From: Acanthococcus lagerstroemiae
Lineage: Eukaryota; Arthropoda; Insecta; Hemiptera; Eriococcidae
DNA length: 64,000 nucleotides
Assembly (NCBI GenBank): GCA_031841125.1
Contig: CM063106.1
Coordinates: 71,164,101-71,228,100, forward strand
Reading direction: 5' to 3'
The notes beneath the pieces are model-generated. The model did not search any database. It saw only the letters and a list, made by a program, of their open reading frames with translations, and was not told the origin of the DNA. Both the position numbers and the translations under genes were made by a program. Shown here one piece after another: positions 1-11,219 of the stretch; the first letter of the stretch is position 1, and every line of letters starts with the position of its first letter.

Positions 1-235
1 AAAAACAAAATGGCTAGTTTTTTTCTGAAAAATGGCTTGTTTTTAGGCCTCTTTGACTCACTGGTAACACTAGCTTACATTTTTTTTTGTTTTTTTCTCT
101 CAAGTAAATGAAGCGTAGTTTTATGTAGTCACAGTTATTTACTTATTCATCTAAATGACCCGATCTATGTCCAACGAGAGCAAAGGTCGTTACTGAGTTA
201 GCTACCTGGAATCTAAATATGTGAGGGTGCGTGGG

Positions 236-707
236 CAGGGTGTCTACCGGGTCCAAACTTTCCAATTCCTTGACTTTTCCTTGACCTTTTCTCACTTTTT
301 TCATAACCGTTTTACACACATACAAATATAATCTTATTCGTAGAAACTAACCAAGGTGGGTGGGGGGCCTCACAATAAATGGAAACACTAAAAATACTAT
401 GAAAAATGATATTGTGTAATTATCTGAAAATATTCACGTCAAGCAATATGTAGGTATGACAATGACAATCTTTTTTCAACAATTAAAAATAGGGTTCGGT
501 TCACTGAACGCAGGAAATATTTAACACTAATGTTTGGATTCCACTCAGATACAATTCTCCTATTCCTATCGAAATTACATCAAATTTACTTGTAAAATAT
601 CGTGATAATAATTTTGAGAAAATTTAAATGAAAAATTAATGACTTTTCATGACCACTATCCAAAATACTTGACTTTTCCATGACTTTCTCGGCCGGTAGA
701 CACCCTG
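236..707. mobile_element. family A MITE, complete copy
   Basis: The ends are inverted repeats: CAGGGTGTCTACCGG on the left, and its reverse complement CCGGTAGACACCCTG on the right. Just inside both ends lie short words of the type 'gacttttcc' and 'catgacttt', which recur at the ends of the other copies. There is no coding sequence inside, so it is non-autonomous. The flanks GTGGG and GTGAG match at 4 of 5 bases, which is weak evidence for a 5 bp target duplication. Other members are at 3947-5293, 7055-7184, 23790-24052 and 28029-29055, and the candidate autonomous relative is at 54107-56474. Confidence 0.75.
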
Positions 708-2594
708 GTGAGGAAAGAGACCGCTCGATCAAAATTTTGACTTTCACTTTTTCTGCCCAGTTTATGTAAATACCCCTCAGAAAACGGATGAACGTGCCTC
801 CAAGACCCTAACTTCAAAACTCCGGGGGATATTACATTTTGGAGGCAGTGAGGTCCACGTTGCTGAAAAGAGGTAGAATACAGTAGGTACCTAAGGAACA
901 TATTTTTCGGCAATTATTTTCTCAGATCATTATATGACACTAACTCTGGAAAATTACAAGCAATTCCTACAACAAAAAGAAAATGTTCTTCCTCAGCGCA
1001 CTGATTTAAAATAAAGGAAGAACGCGCACAGCGCCCAACATTCTTATCGCAACAATCAGGGAACAAATAAAAAGTGGACAGCACACTCACTGTGCGTGAT
1101 AACGTGACGGATGTACTACTCATGATATGACGTCGTAGCATGCCTTCAGGTCTCTTAACAATTCACAATTTAATGTAAGTCAATTTCTTAGCTGATAACC
1201 GCTGGAAAACGAATTCAGAAAATAATTACTCCAACTTTGAACACTGTTCCCGTGAATTGTCACTTTTAATCGAAAGGTCCTTCTCCTCATGCGCATTCAT
1301 ATACGATATCCGTGATGACCACATGAAGATCGAGATGGAAGACAAATCTAAATAAATAATAGAGGGAGGGATTGGGGCGTGGAGGCCAAAACGTCTTGTT
1401 TGGGGAGAAAATGACGGTGTCCATCGGCTGTAAATCTGAAAAATAAACTCAGAAAACTACTTTGACATATTTGAAGCGAGCATGTGTAAATTTTAATATT
1501 TCACATTACAGTCTCCTGTGGACCAATACTGACAGGGGGGAGGAGTTGAGACAAAAACAACCTCAAAAACAAAATGACCTACTCCTGAAGCCCTAATTTT
1601 GATATAGTTTTACTAGCGGAAGATTTTAGGTTCTGCTCATGGTGGACCCTTTTGGGTTAAAAGCAGACAACGAATTATCACATAAGTAAATTTAAGGAAC
1701 CTAAAAATCATGAAACCCGATTTTTACAGATTTTTATGCAATTTTACATCCTTGTCACGGACTATAATGACGAAAGTTCACGTTTCACCAAAATTCAAGA
1801 CGGTAGCATGCACCATGAAAATTTTTCTCCATAAAAGTGCGGGTAGACACTCAACTGGTGCACTAATAAGAACTGTTTCTAGGTCAAAACTTCATCCCAA
1901 GCACACGACTCCTAAATATTTTTTGATTTCAAAAAAATTTTGGTTAGGGTGTTTTTACACCTACTAGAAATAGAGTTAGCCATTGAGAAACACAAATTTT
2001 CGGGTGGGGGGACAGCGGAACACACAAAAAAACATTTTCTGGATCACCTTACTGCACATACGTGGTTTTGGATTACACATGAGTTTTTTATGGAACCGGA
2101 CCTGCGCATAGCAGATTCAATTTCTTCTACAGCAATCTCTACACAGGAAACGCAGCAATTACGCACCAGTGTGATTTTTCAGATCCATGTGTCTTAAAAC
2201 TATAGAACTAGTGATATCAAAGAATGATTTTTGCCAAAAATGTTATAGTACGTTTGTTCGGACTGCAAAATACGAGTAATTAGTCTTCGCGATATTCGAG
2301 TCTCCATTCGACAACTAGTTGAGGGCAACAATTGAAACACAATAGTAAATTTATACATAATCAGAATAATCGTTTGCAGTCAAGATGCCTACAGAAACTG
2401 AAAATATAAAAGGTAGCTATTTGGTTGCCCTGCGCCAAAAAAATTGTCCATGAGAGTTCTTTCACTCATACGAGTGAAAATGGACACTTCCGGTGTCCCT
2501 TAACCGATTATACGTGTACTCAGCATTCGTCTTTTCAGCAGTGAAATGTATTGTTCTCTTTCTATTATTATTAGCATTTACTTGGAACATTATA
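708..2594. other. no gene or repeat recognised
   Basis: AT-rich sequence with scattered poly-T and G-rich patches. The ORFs here (at most 85 codons) have no recognisable domain, no consistent flanking splice sites and overlap on both strands, as expected by chance. Confidence 0.5.
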
Positions 2595-3101
2595 CAGTAG
2601 AACCTCGATTATCCGACCATTAATTAACCAATTTTTCAATTATCCGAGATCAATTTTTGCCAACCGAGCATTCGCTTATCCGACACAAAAAACTCGGTTA
2701 ATTTTCATACATTATTTTGCAAGTACATACGTACAATATTCTGTTAGCTGAAGCTGTATGAGCAAAATAGAACGAGCAATACAAGACAGTATATGAAGAA
2801 TGTGTAGGTAGTCTGTCAGTAGCCCTGAATGAAATTAACCTTTAACACTGCAATAAGAATACTACATGCTGTGGTTTAGTGAGCATGTGATTTTATAATG
2901 TAGAGCTTGTTTTAATAAAACGTTCCTCACGAGTTTCCATGATCATTACAGATTGAAATAAACATTTTAACGCTCCTCAAATGAAATCCATGACAGAGTT
3001 CATTACGGGCAAGAAAAAAAAAAGACATTCGATTATCCAATTTTTTGGATTATCCAAGGTACCATGTTCCCCAACTACTACGGATAATCGAGGTTCTATA
3101 T
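2595..3101. mobile_element. Tigger/pogo-type MITE
   Basis: The left end CAGTAGAACCTCGATTATCC follows a TA at 2593-2594. The right end, cggataatcgaggttcta, is its inverted repeat. The outermost three or four bases of the right end are lost or changed, so the boundary is approximate. Extra copies of the word 'ttatccga' lie inside both ends. This terminus (CAG..GAACCTCGATTATCCG) is characteristic of Tigger elements of the Tc1/mariner/pogo superfamily, which duplicate TA. No transposase is recognisable inside, so this is a deletion derivative. Confidence 0.85.
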
Positions 3102-3946
3102 TTACATTCATAACTCATAATTCTAATATAACTGGAGGGAGGCCCCCCAGTCCCTGACACATTCCAGCCCATTTCTGAGCATATGCCTCTCCGCCCTTCC
3201 TTCGTTTAACTTTATCAGCGGCCATCTTACTCCACAGTGGACGCACTTCTTTCGTGATTGCATCTCTTCAACACGGCAACGGCCTGCCTTTTACTCGTTT
3301 ACCCCCCCCCCCCACACACCCACACAAAAAGAAGGGAAAAATAATTGTTGATATATTTTATTTTATATTATATAAAACGTATTTTTCCCTTCAGTATTCA
3401 GTCTTTAAAAAGATACCAAAAATGTATTGGCAGGAAACTTTCGTGGAACTAATTTTCTACACGTTATCAGATAAAAATCTTTGGGATTGAAGTACAGAAC
3501 AAGTACAATTCAAAAACAAAAAGCACAAGCAGATAAAAGCGAAATACAGAATTTCTGGACTGAAAAAAAATTTGAGATTGCCTTCTTCTACATACTGAAG
3601 CGGAAAACCTCTCAAAAACTAACAATATTCACAGCAGGGAAAAAAATATTTGATTTCGGCGTACGAGTTGCCTTTGATTTCATACATAATCTGATATCTT
3701 ATATATAGACACAAATTAAAAAAGACAAAAGAAAGGAGAATCTAAGTTAGTACATAATAGTAACGTTCTTTTAATACAATTTGAAATTGGTGTTTCGTTT
3801 GGAAGACTGATGTCACAACGAGGTTAGACCAAATTAGTGGTGCGAAACATTGTGCAATATTATTTTTCTAAATAAGAAAGTTTCAAGTGGTTTTTTTATC
3901 TTTTTTATTTTCCATAACAGGTTTTTTCAAATTTTCCGTAACTATA
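3102..3946. other. no gene recognised; C tract and AT-rich DNA
   Basis: Contains a C-run near 3301-3312 followed by CA-rich sequence, then very AT-rich DNA. Nothing coding is supported. Confidence 0.45.
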
Positions 3947-5293
3947 CAGGATGTTTACTAGAATCGATAAATAAAAAAATATGACTTTAGATGACCTTTA
4001 TCCAATTTGTTAGTAGCCTCAAAAAATGTTTTGCTCATTTTGATCGCTTAACTTTTCTGTTCCTTCCCTACTTTATGTTGCATTTAAAACATCACTACTA
4101 TTCTTTCTTTCCATTTTATTCTTAGTTATTTTTGAGCTAAGTTCATTTACGGGAATTGAAGTTTGCTGGAGCGTCGAGCGTTACCAGTGTATACAAATGC
4201 GCTGGAATACAAAAGCGCAAATTGCAAATAGTGATGTTTTACAGGTGTACGAATGCGCAAAAAGTATGGTACGAAAAGCGCAAATGGATTCACGATGCCA
4301 TAAATACGAAAGCGCAAATGACACTCGGATAGGTATGTACGAAAGTGCAAACATTCATAAGAACGAAGCTATATTATGAAAAGATACCACGAAAACTACT
4401 GCAGTTGCTGTTTTAACGATACAAAAAATCTAAAGCTATGAAACAACAATTATGATAAACTGTAAGGAAAGTCAGATTGGGCATCAGTGTTGTCTGGTTT
4501 CTAATACCGATTTTCTGCGCGTATTCCTTCAAAGTTAACTGCCACCTTGGTATTTATCCCACAGATTCTTGAAAGCACTGTTCTTGCACTCCTGACGCTT
4601 GGTTCTCTTGCGCAGGGAAGCATACGGTTAATTTTTGTATAAGTCTCCGACTGAGATTTCAATAGAATGTCTATCACCTGGTGGACTGGGGCGTGCGGAG
4701 GGGGAACTGATCCTTCAAATAGCGGTGGAAGGATTCTGGTCCGTTGGTAGTTCAAGGACGGTTGTCTGTTGGGGGTGCGGCCCAAAATCGGGGTGGAAAT
4801 GTGCTTTTGGGGCTAACAAAGGCTTCGACCAAGTAATCAATAAATTGCCCAACAATTTCATCAACAGGAACGCCGGAGAGTAGGTCCAGGAAAACTTCTC
4901 AACAAGGTGGTCTGGAAGGTATGGCAGCCCGAAAAAGATTGACCGATAAAATCTTGTTTACCACTACTCGCAATCGCTTCTGTGTTTGCGCTTGCGCACA
5001 AAGACATTCTTGTGTGTTTGCGCTTTTGGGTAGTAGGATTAGGATCATTTGCGCTTACATATCACAGCCTACAGATGGCAAACGCAAAAATGACCTGTGA
5101 GGGTCAGTTACATTTCACTCGCTGACTGTTTACTCAATAGCTGATGTCAGTTACTTTGGCAGTCTTTTCTTCAACTACGAGTATTTAATAGAATACGAAT
5201 TTTCTAGATGACCTACAGCGAAAATATACGACTTTAGATGACCTCTTTCCAAAATAGATGACTTCGGATGACAGATGACCGGCAGACACCCTG
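3947..5293. mobile_element. family A MITE carrying a nested insert
   Basis: The left end (caggatgtttactagaa) is a decayed version of CAGGGTGTCTACC. The right end (gaccggcagacaccctg) is well preserved. The inner ends share 'atgactttagatgacctnt' and 'ttccaaaatagatgactt' with the other copies. The segment 4005-4115 and the segment 5104-5293 together align with the short copy at 23790-24052, which shows that the centre (about 4118-5103) is either an insertion here or a deletion there. Confidence 0.65.
4118..5103. mobile_element. nested element with inverted GCGCAAA subterminal words
   Basis: This central block is absent from the sister copy at 23790-24052. Its left side carries a series of words like 'tacgaaagcgcaaat' (4195-4345, roughly every 25-45 bp). 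Its right side carries the inverted form 'tttgcgctt' (about 4984-5055). Clustered, oppositely oriented subterminal words are typical of transposase-binding regions of DNA transposons. The GC-richer middle has a minus-strand ORF (4501-4785) with no domain I can name. Exact ends and target duplication are not resolved. Confidence 0.45.
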
Positions 5294-7054
5294 CCGATTC
5301 AGTCAGATGTTTGCTATTTACTTGTTTTGGTTGTTGTACATGCCACTAGACACCCTGGTAGTTGACCACAACAGGAAGCTGTCAAAAGATGGTGCTCGGT
5401 TACGACGAGTACGACTCGTAATTCTGCACTCCTACGAGCCACCAAAGATGAGTAACTGTAGCGTAAACTTTCCAGCATACGAGACTGTCAACGCGGGTGA
5501 GGCCATAAAAATCGAATTCTTACATCATTCGACACGAAATCTACAATTTCACGATTTATGCTTTACTTGACATTCCACGAATTCCAACTACCCAAATTCT
5601 CTTCGACGTACACTCCGAATTCTTCGGCACTCGTATTCAACACCGAGAGTTGCCAGCTCGCAGCTCTCTGAAATCTGCCAATCTACTTTCTACTAAAATT
5701 TGCAACAGTAATCTAATTTCTATTTCATATAATGTTCGCTCGACAATCCCGTCATTCGAATAGATAACAAATACATAGATTGCACGCACCAATAATTTAT
5801 GAATCGGCGTTATACTTCCATAATACGAGCTGCATTACTATCACCTGTCGCGACACAGCTGAGCCTTCTGTACGCCTCAATTACATAACTATACCGACTA
5901 CCTGTAGATTGATAAATATTAATACGTTCGAAAGGAAATTATTCTCACACGTGTAGTCTAATGTCAACTATATGTCTGCATCGTCGACCATACATATTAT
6001 ATCGTATACTTAATTCGCCCATTCCACATTCATACGGTAAGGCCGGCGCAGGTTCACCTTTATTGGATCGCCGTTTTTGGAAGGGTGAGCAGAGACAAAC
6101 AAGAGACAGCTGACACCGAACCATTCTTTTGACTCTGGCCAACTCGTTAAAAACACGTATTGCTGCTTATACGGGGACGTGAACTTGATTCTTTCGAACC
6201 CTTTCAAAACCGTTTAATCCATCCAACAGGATCTAAATAAGGTATCCGATTTCTTACATACTCGTATATCGCGTCCAGAACTATAAATATCCGAAGATTA
6301 CCGACGCCGATTTAAAATGTTTTCTTACGTGACCACGTCTACACCAACAGAGAGGTCAGAAAGATGTGCCCACATTTCTCCGCAACTAGACGTAATCGAT
6401 GGACGGCGTAGGCGCATCTTTTTTCATCACCCTGTACATTATCAAGGCGGACCGAGATTAGTGGGCTTCACAGGCCAGTCCCTTTGCCGACAATTCCTCC
6501 ACTCGGCAGGCAGAATGATGTACACACTTTGCAAAGAAACTACAGGAAAATCGAGATCATGACTCTCATTCAACTATCAGTTTCTTCTCCTTGGAGATGA
6601 CGCTAGGCTGGTTTTAGTACACACAAGACTGCCCGACGAACTTGTTTGGCATTTGTTGAGTTCATTTTTAATATTAATTGAACCCATCCTTCTTCTATGT
6701 TCAATACATAATCATAAATATTTAAATATGGCGGTGAAAAACCGAGTTATGTGTCCGAAGACAATTCAAGAAATATGATAATATCGTTAATTCATGTCGG
6801 TAAAAAGTAGGGTTCGAAGGTGTCTTAAGCCAGTCATAATTTCCATATTGGTATAAGCTAGTGTTTCTGCGGGGGAATGCGGGGGGACAGCGTTTCTCGG
6901 CGAAAAAGTTCGAAAACCAGCGTTGAAAACGGTAGAGAGGAGAAAAAATTAATAAAAACCTAGAAAAAACAGTAGAAACTTGTTTTCAGACGCATTAAAA
7001 AGTTCCTAAAGTTTCTTATCCACAATAAGACTTATTCAGCGTGTCTAACAAATT
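5294..7054. other. no gene recognised; stray family A terminus
   Basis: A second terminus-like word, ctagacaccctgg, sits at 5347-5359 without a clear partner and may be a fragment of another family A copy. The rest shows only short overlapping ORFs on both strands with no domain, signal peptide or splice context. Confidence 0.4.
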
Positions 7055-7184
7055 TGAAAATTAAAAATATTGGACTTTTATAGGACTATTGAACTCTTTT
7101 CGGGCTTCTTATATGCGCAAAATTTGAGTTTGCAAGACAGATAGTGATCGACGTTGAGTTTTCATTGGCCCGGTAGACACCCTG
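7055..7184. mobile_element. family A MITE, right-end fragment
   Basis: Ends in ggcccggtagacaccctg with the family's inner words ('ggacttttataggacta') upstream. The left end is uncertain. A degenerate candidate (agggttcgaaggtgtctt) lies near 6809, which would make the copy about 375 bp. Confidence 0.55.
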
Positions 7185-7577
7185 TTATTTAATTATCCCT
7201 GAATTCAGAGTTCAGACAAAAATGTCTCATCTTAGTTAATTTCTAACAAATTTTCCTCTTTTTTTTTTGTATTTGATCAGCACAAAAATCTCGTTCAGAA
7301 ATGCTGATAAAGTCGACGGTGGAGTTACTATTTATATTTTTTCACGATTTCAGCAGATGACTGACGACGGGGGGAGGGGATGTGGAGTAAATGTAAGAAC
7401 TGGTTCTCAAGGGTCTTGAGCGTTCCCCTAGTTCAGCAAATACAAAAAACACCAACCACTGGGTATAACCGAACTATATTACATGAAGGTTCTGTCTACA
7501 GACGATCCGAATAATGAATACCATCAGGGTTCTTCGAGGATTACAGCTTTGGTCACCGTGGTCTATTTAGTCCAGAA

Positions 7578-9131
7578 ATTTTAAATGGGAAATAGAGGGT
7601 GGCGGGGAAAAATTGCTATCAAATATTTTATTGGTAGAAGTTGCAGGACATATTTCCAGCAGCACTAGGGAAAAACTGACTTCATCCCTCGTCTTTCGCG
7701 TTACGTGAGAATTCAATACCTCCATCCCCCATCCCAAGAAATCTGTTTTTTTGGGGGGTGGGGTTCTCGAAAATAGCGCATGATTTTTAAAATTTCATCT
7801 CACAAAAAATATTTCTCATAAAATTCTCTACAAAAATGGTTCTTACAATTTCTTTTATATGTGTGATGTAAAGATACAAGATTCGGCGATGCCAACATTC
7901 GTAAGATTTTACGATAGTTCATCTGGTACTTATTGTACTGCGATAAGTATGATGTTGAGAACGGACCAACAGGTAGTGAAATACACGGTTGTACGTTGTA
8001 ATAGTTATGTAACTTTTAATACTGCCAACATAGTGGTGCCGGAGCCGATGAGCAGGGGAGCAATGCCCTCTCTTTCGCTCGTGAAACTGTAATATCCCGT
8101 TACGAAGCCTGGATGCAAAATCACAAGGATAGGATGTTAAAACTAGATAACCTAAAAACGATTTTTCAGGTTAAGCCCAGCCTCTTCTCAAAAGTTAAAT
8201 TTTAACGCTGAAAGCTAGAATCCAAATCTAATCAAAAATCGACTGCAATCTTCGAAATCAACGATCTACAAACCTTCAACTTGGATACAATTTACTTGCA
8301 CCATTTCAAGCACAACATTTTCATTGTGGCACCTAAATCAAGAATAAATCAAAAATCTCTATCTGATTGCATTCAGCGAAGCAAAAGACAAACAATTTCG
8401 ACAGGCTGTTTGATATCTTTTCTTCAGAAAAAGTACAGTTGGTGAACCGCCAGCTTCTGTTTGTAACATAACTGATATTTCAACCCTCCAAGACACAAGA
8501 TTCAGCATTTCAATATTCTGCTTGGTTCCCTACTCACCTGTTTACGTTAAAAATTACAGTATATCGTTAAAGAATAGTTTTTCCCGATTGTTCTCAAATT
8601 TCTATTTTATAACTCAACTTCTAACTATCAACTCTCCCTTCTCCAATCATAATTAGGACTGGATTTCCAACAGAAATAAGCTTAAAAAAGTGGTCAATCA
8701 TCAATTTTTGAACTGCTCCTCCATCCATAATTTCCTTCCGGTAGCTCTATGCCAATGATTTTGTTTACCAAAGTTCGTCTCCTCTCCCTCACGATAGCTC
8801 TGCCCCTAAGGAAGAAGAGAGAAGACTCGACGAACTATAGTAAATTCTTATGGATGTTGGCATCGCATTCTTGTTTTTGTAAACATAACGCATCATGAAA
8901 AAAATTATATCAACCATTTTATAGTGAATTTCATGAGGAATATTTTTTGTGAAACATTTTCTGAAATAATGCGTTATTTTCAAGAAAAACTCAAGAAACT
9001 TAATTTCGGAGGGTTTAAACCCTCCATCACGTGAAGAATGTAGGGTGGGCGGAGGGGTTTTTCGGCAATCGAGACCACGTCCGACAATTCCTAAAATAAA
9101 ATCTTTGATAGCAATTTTCCCCATTAAAACT
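7578..9131. mobile_element. fold-back element with long inverted arms
   Basis: The left arm (about 7579-7926) and the right arm (about 8827-9131) are reverse complements of each other over most of their length. Shared landmarks in order are aattgctatcaa, ttttatt, tcacaaaaaatattyctcat, a 'gatgccaacat' block and a 'tagttc' block. The left arm carries a 20-40 bp G-rich insertion. The 0.9 kb spacer has no coding signal. The 111-codon minus ORF at 8789-9124 lies almost wholly in the right arm and is explained by the repeat, not by a gene. Long-armed palindromic elements without a transposase fit fold-back or long-TIR MITEs. Confidence 0.65.
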
Positions 9132-11219
9132 GCATAATTTCTATACTAAGTCTCATTGGCTCATCCGATGGTTGTTTGCCCTCTGACGTCAGAAGGGATA
9201 AACAGCGTATTCAAGCTACCTTTTGTACATATAACTTGCAATTTAGATGGTATTCCTATTACTCTACCCCCTCCCCGATGTCTCTTCAGACAAACCTAAC
9301 TCGAGATCTAAGATCCCTCCAGTCTTTCAAATACAGTCCAATGTAGGTATACTAAGACGTTCTCAAACAACATACTTAAAAAACAAAAAAAGAAATGAAA
9401 ACAGACTCAGTTATTCTGAATGGGGTTTGAGAAATCTGAGTACTGAATCGAGGAAACTAACATTAGGTACGACTCGATCGGGTGTTACAGTGTCAGCGAG
9501 TTCCATGCTAACGTCATCGAACCAGCAAACGAAGCCCATTAAAATAAGCCAATCTAGAGGGAAGAAATTGGCATCAAAGGTTCTTTTGCGGAGTATTGTT
9601 GACAGTGGTCTCTTCAATAATCGAAAAACACAGCCCCAACTGGCTTGCTGAATTTTTTAAAGAGAGTTGAATTCTGCAACACTAAGTTTTTCGCGAAAAT
9701 ATTGAAAACTGTTCATTTACAATAAATTGTTCCATGAAAAATGATCCTCATTAGATTTTTCACTGAAAAGGTTCATTACAGATTTTCTATAACCGCCTTC
9801 AAAATGCCCCAAACAGAGGATTGAAAATGACTCTATATGCCACCATGCATTACCTCGGGCCTCCTGAAAGAAGACACGAGTGTTCGTCACATTTCCCCCC
9901 CCCCATTTTTGTTCTCATCGGGTTTATTGAACAGAACGGATGCAAATCCCTCGAGGATCCGTTTCTGTACATTCGAAGTTTTTTCCTCTCCTCTCCCCCT
10001 ACCACCCCACTTTGAAAATCATGTTTTCGAAGTTTTTTCAGCATAAAAGATGAGATTTTCGTTACAGATTTTGGCGCTTTCTTAGCACGTACTGTCACAT
10101 CAAAATACCGGCTATGGGGGGTTTCAAGCGCAAAAAATTTGATTTCTATATTAATTTGACTGTAACTTCAAAGCTGTGGTACTCAAGAAAGGGCGCGATT
10201 CAAAATTTTCATATAATACAATATGACTGTAATTTTGTAGGTTTTAAGGATCGCTCAATTCATTTTTGGTAACGATTTACTCCTAATTTGATCAGATCCG
10301 AAGCCGCACTGACCGGGCTTCGTCTCCCTGGCAAATCTAAACTTAGTTCCGGCTCTGGTAAATAATTTTTACCGGGCTCCGGCTTCAGCGCAAGTAAAAT
10401 ATATTCCTAATGGTTTTGGTTCCACAAAAAACATGCTTTTAGCTTTGGCTCTAGTTATTTTCAAGAAGAGGGGAAGGTAAACGAATTACGATTAATCGAG
10501 CATTTTCGGCGACCGCCATAATGCTCGCTCGAGCGAGAATCCTGGCCTATAAAATACGCCGCGCCACGCGTAATGAAATATATACATACGTACATATGTA
10601 CATTTACTGCACAAAATAGACATGCACTTACATGCACCCAGACTGAAAAAGGATCCCTTCACTCGGCGTACAAACGCAAGAGAGGAGCCTAGGGGTAAAA
10701 ATAACAAATAATTTAACCCTTCAACCGAATACACGTATAACGCGACGGGCACACTGCATAAGGTTTATAACCTGTAACCTCCCGAAGACGCGAGAAATGC
10801 GAAAGTCAAACTGTGGAATTAACGCGATAAAGCACCCTTCAGAACTCGTTCGTTATCAGACATGAAATAAAGATGGAGATGAAAGAGAGATACAACGTAC
10901 TCCGTGCGTACTCGTGCGAAGCAAATTTAGCGATTCGTAATAACTTCTTTAGCCACAACACGTCTGCGTTAATTTAGCATTACCGAATAAGCTGATTACC
11001 TGTGTACATAGGCCTAACAATAAATAATGCCAACGAACGCCCAGGCATTCTGCCAACTTGGAGAAAGCACAGCCAGGCTCCTCATTCATTTATTTATTCA
11101 TAAGTATCAACTACAATATTAACTGAAACTGACACTCATTCGATGGCAGCGAACAAGGAAACCTAGGAAGGGATTCCATTCTTCTGAAAATTCAAATGCC
11201 ACTCAACCATCTCAACTGA
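9132..11219. other. no gene recognised
   Basis: The longest ORF is 134 codons (plus strand, 9247-9651). It has no domain I recognise, no signal peptide or membrane segment beyond a short hydrophobic start, and its length is within chance expectation. A C-run lies near 9896-9904 and an alternating 'tacatacgtacatatgta' patch near 10580. Confidence 0.4.

Noticed and set aside
8789..9124. 111-codon minus-strand ORF
   Set aside because: Almost entirely inside one arm of the fold-back repeat; the opposite arm's version is broken and no domain is recognisable.
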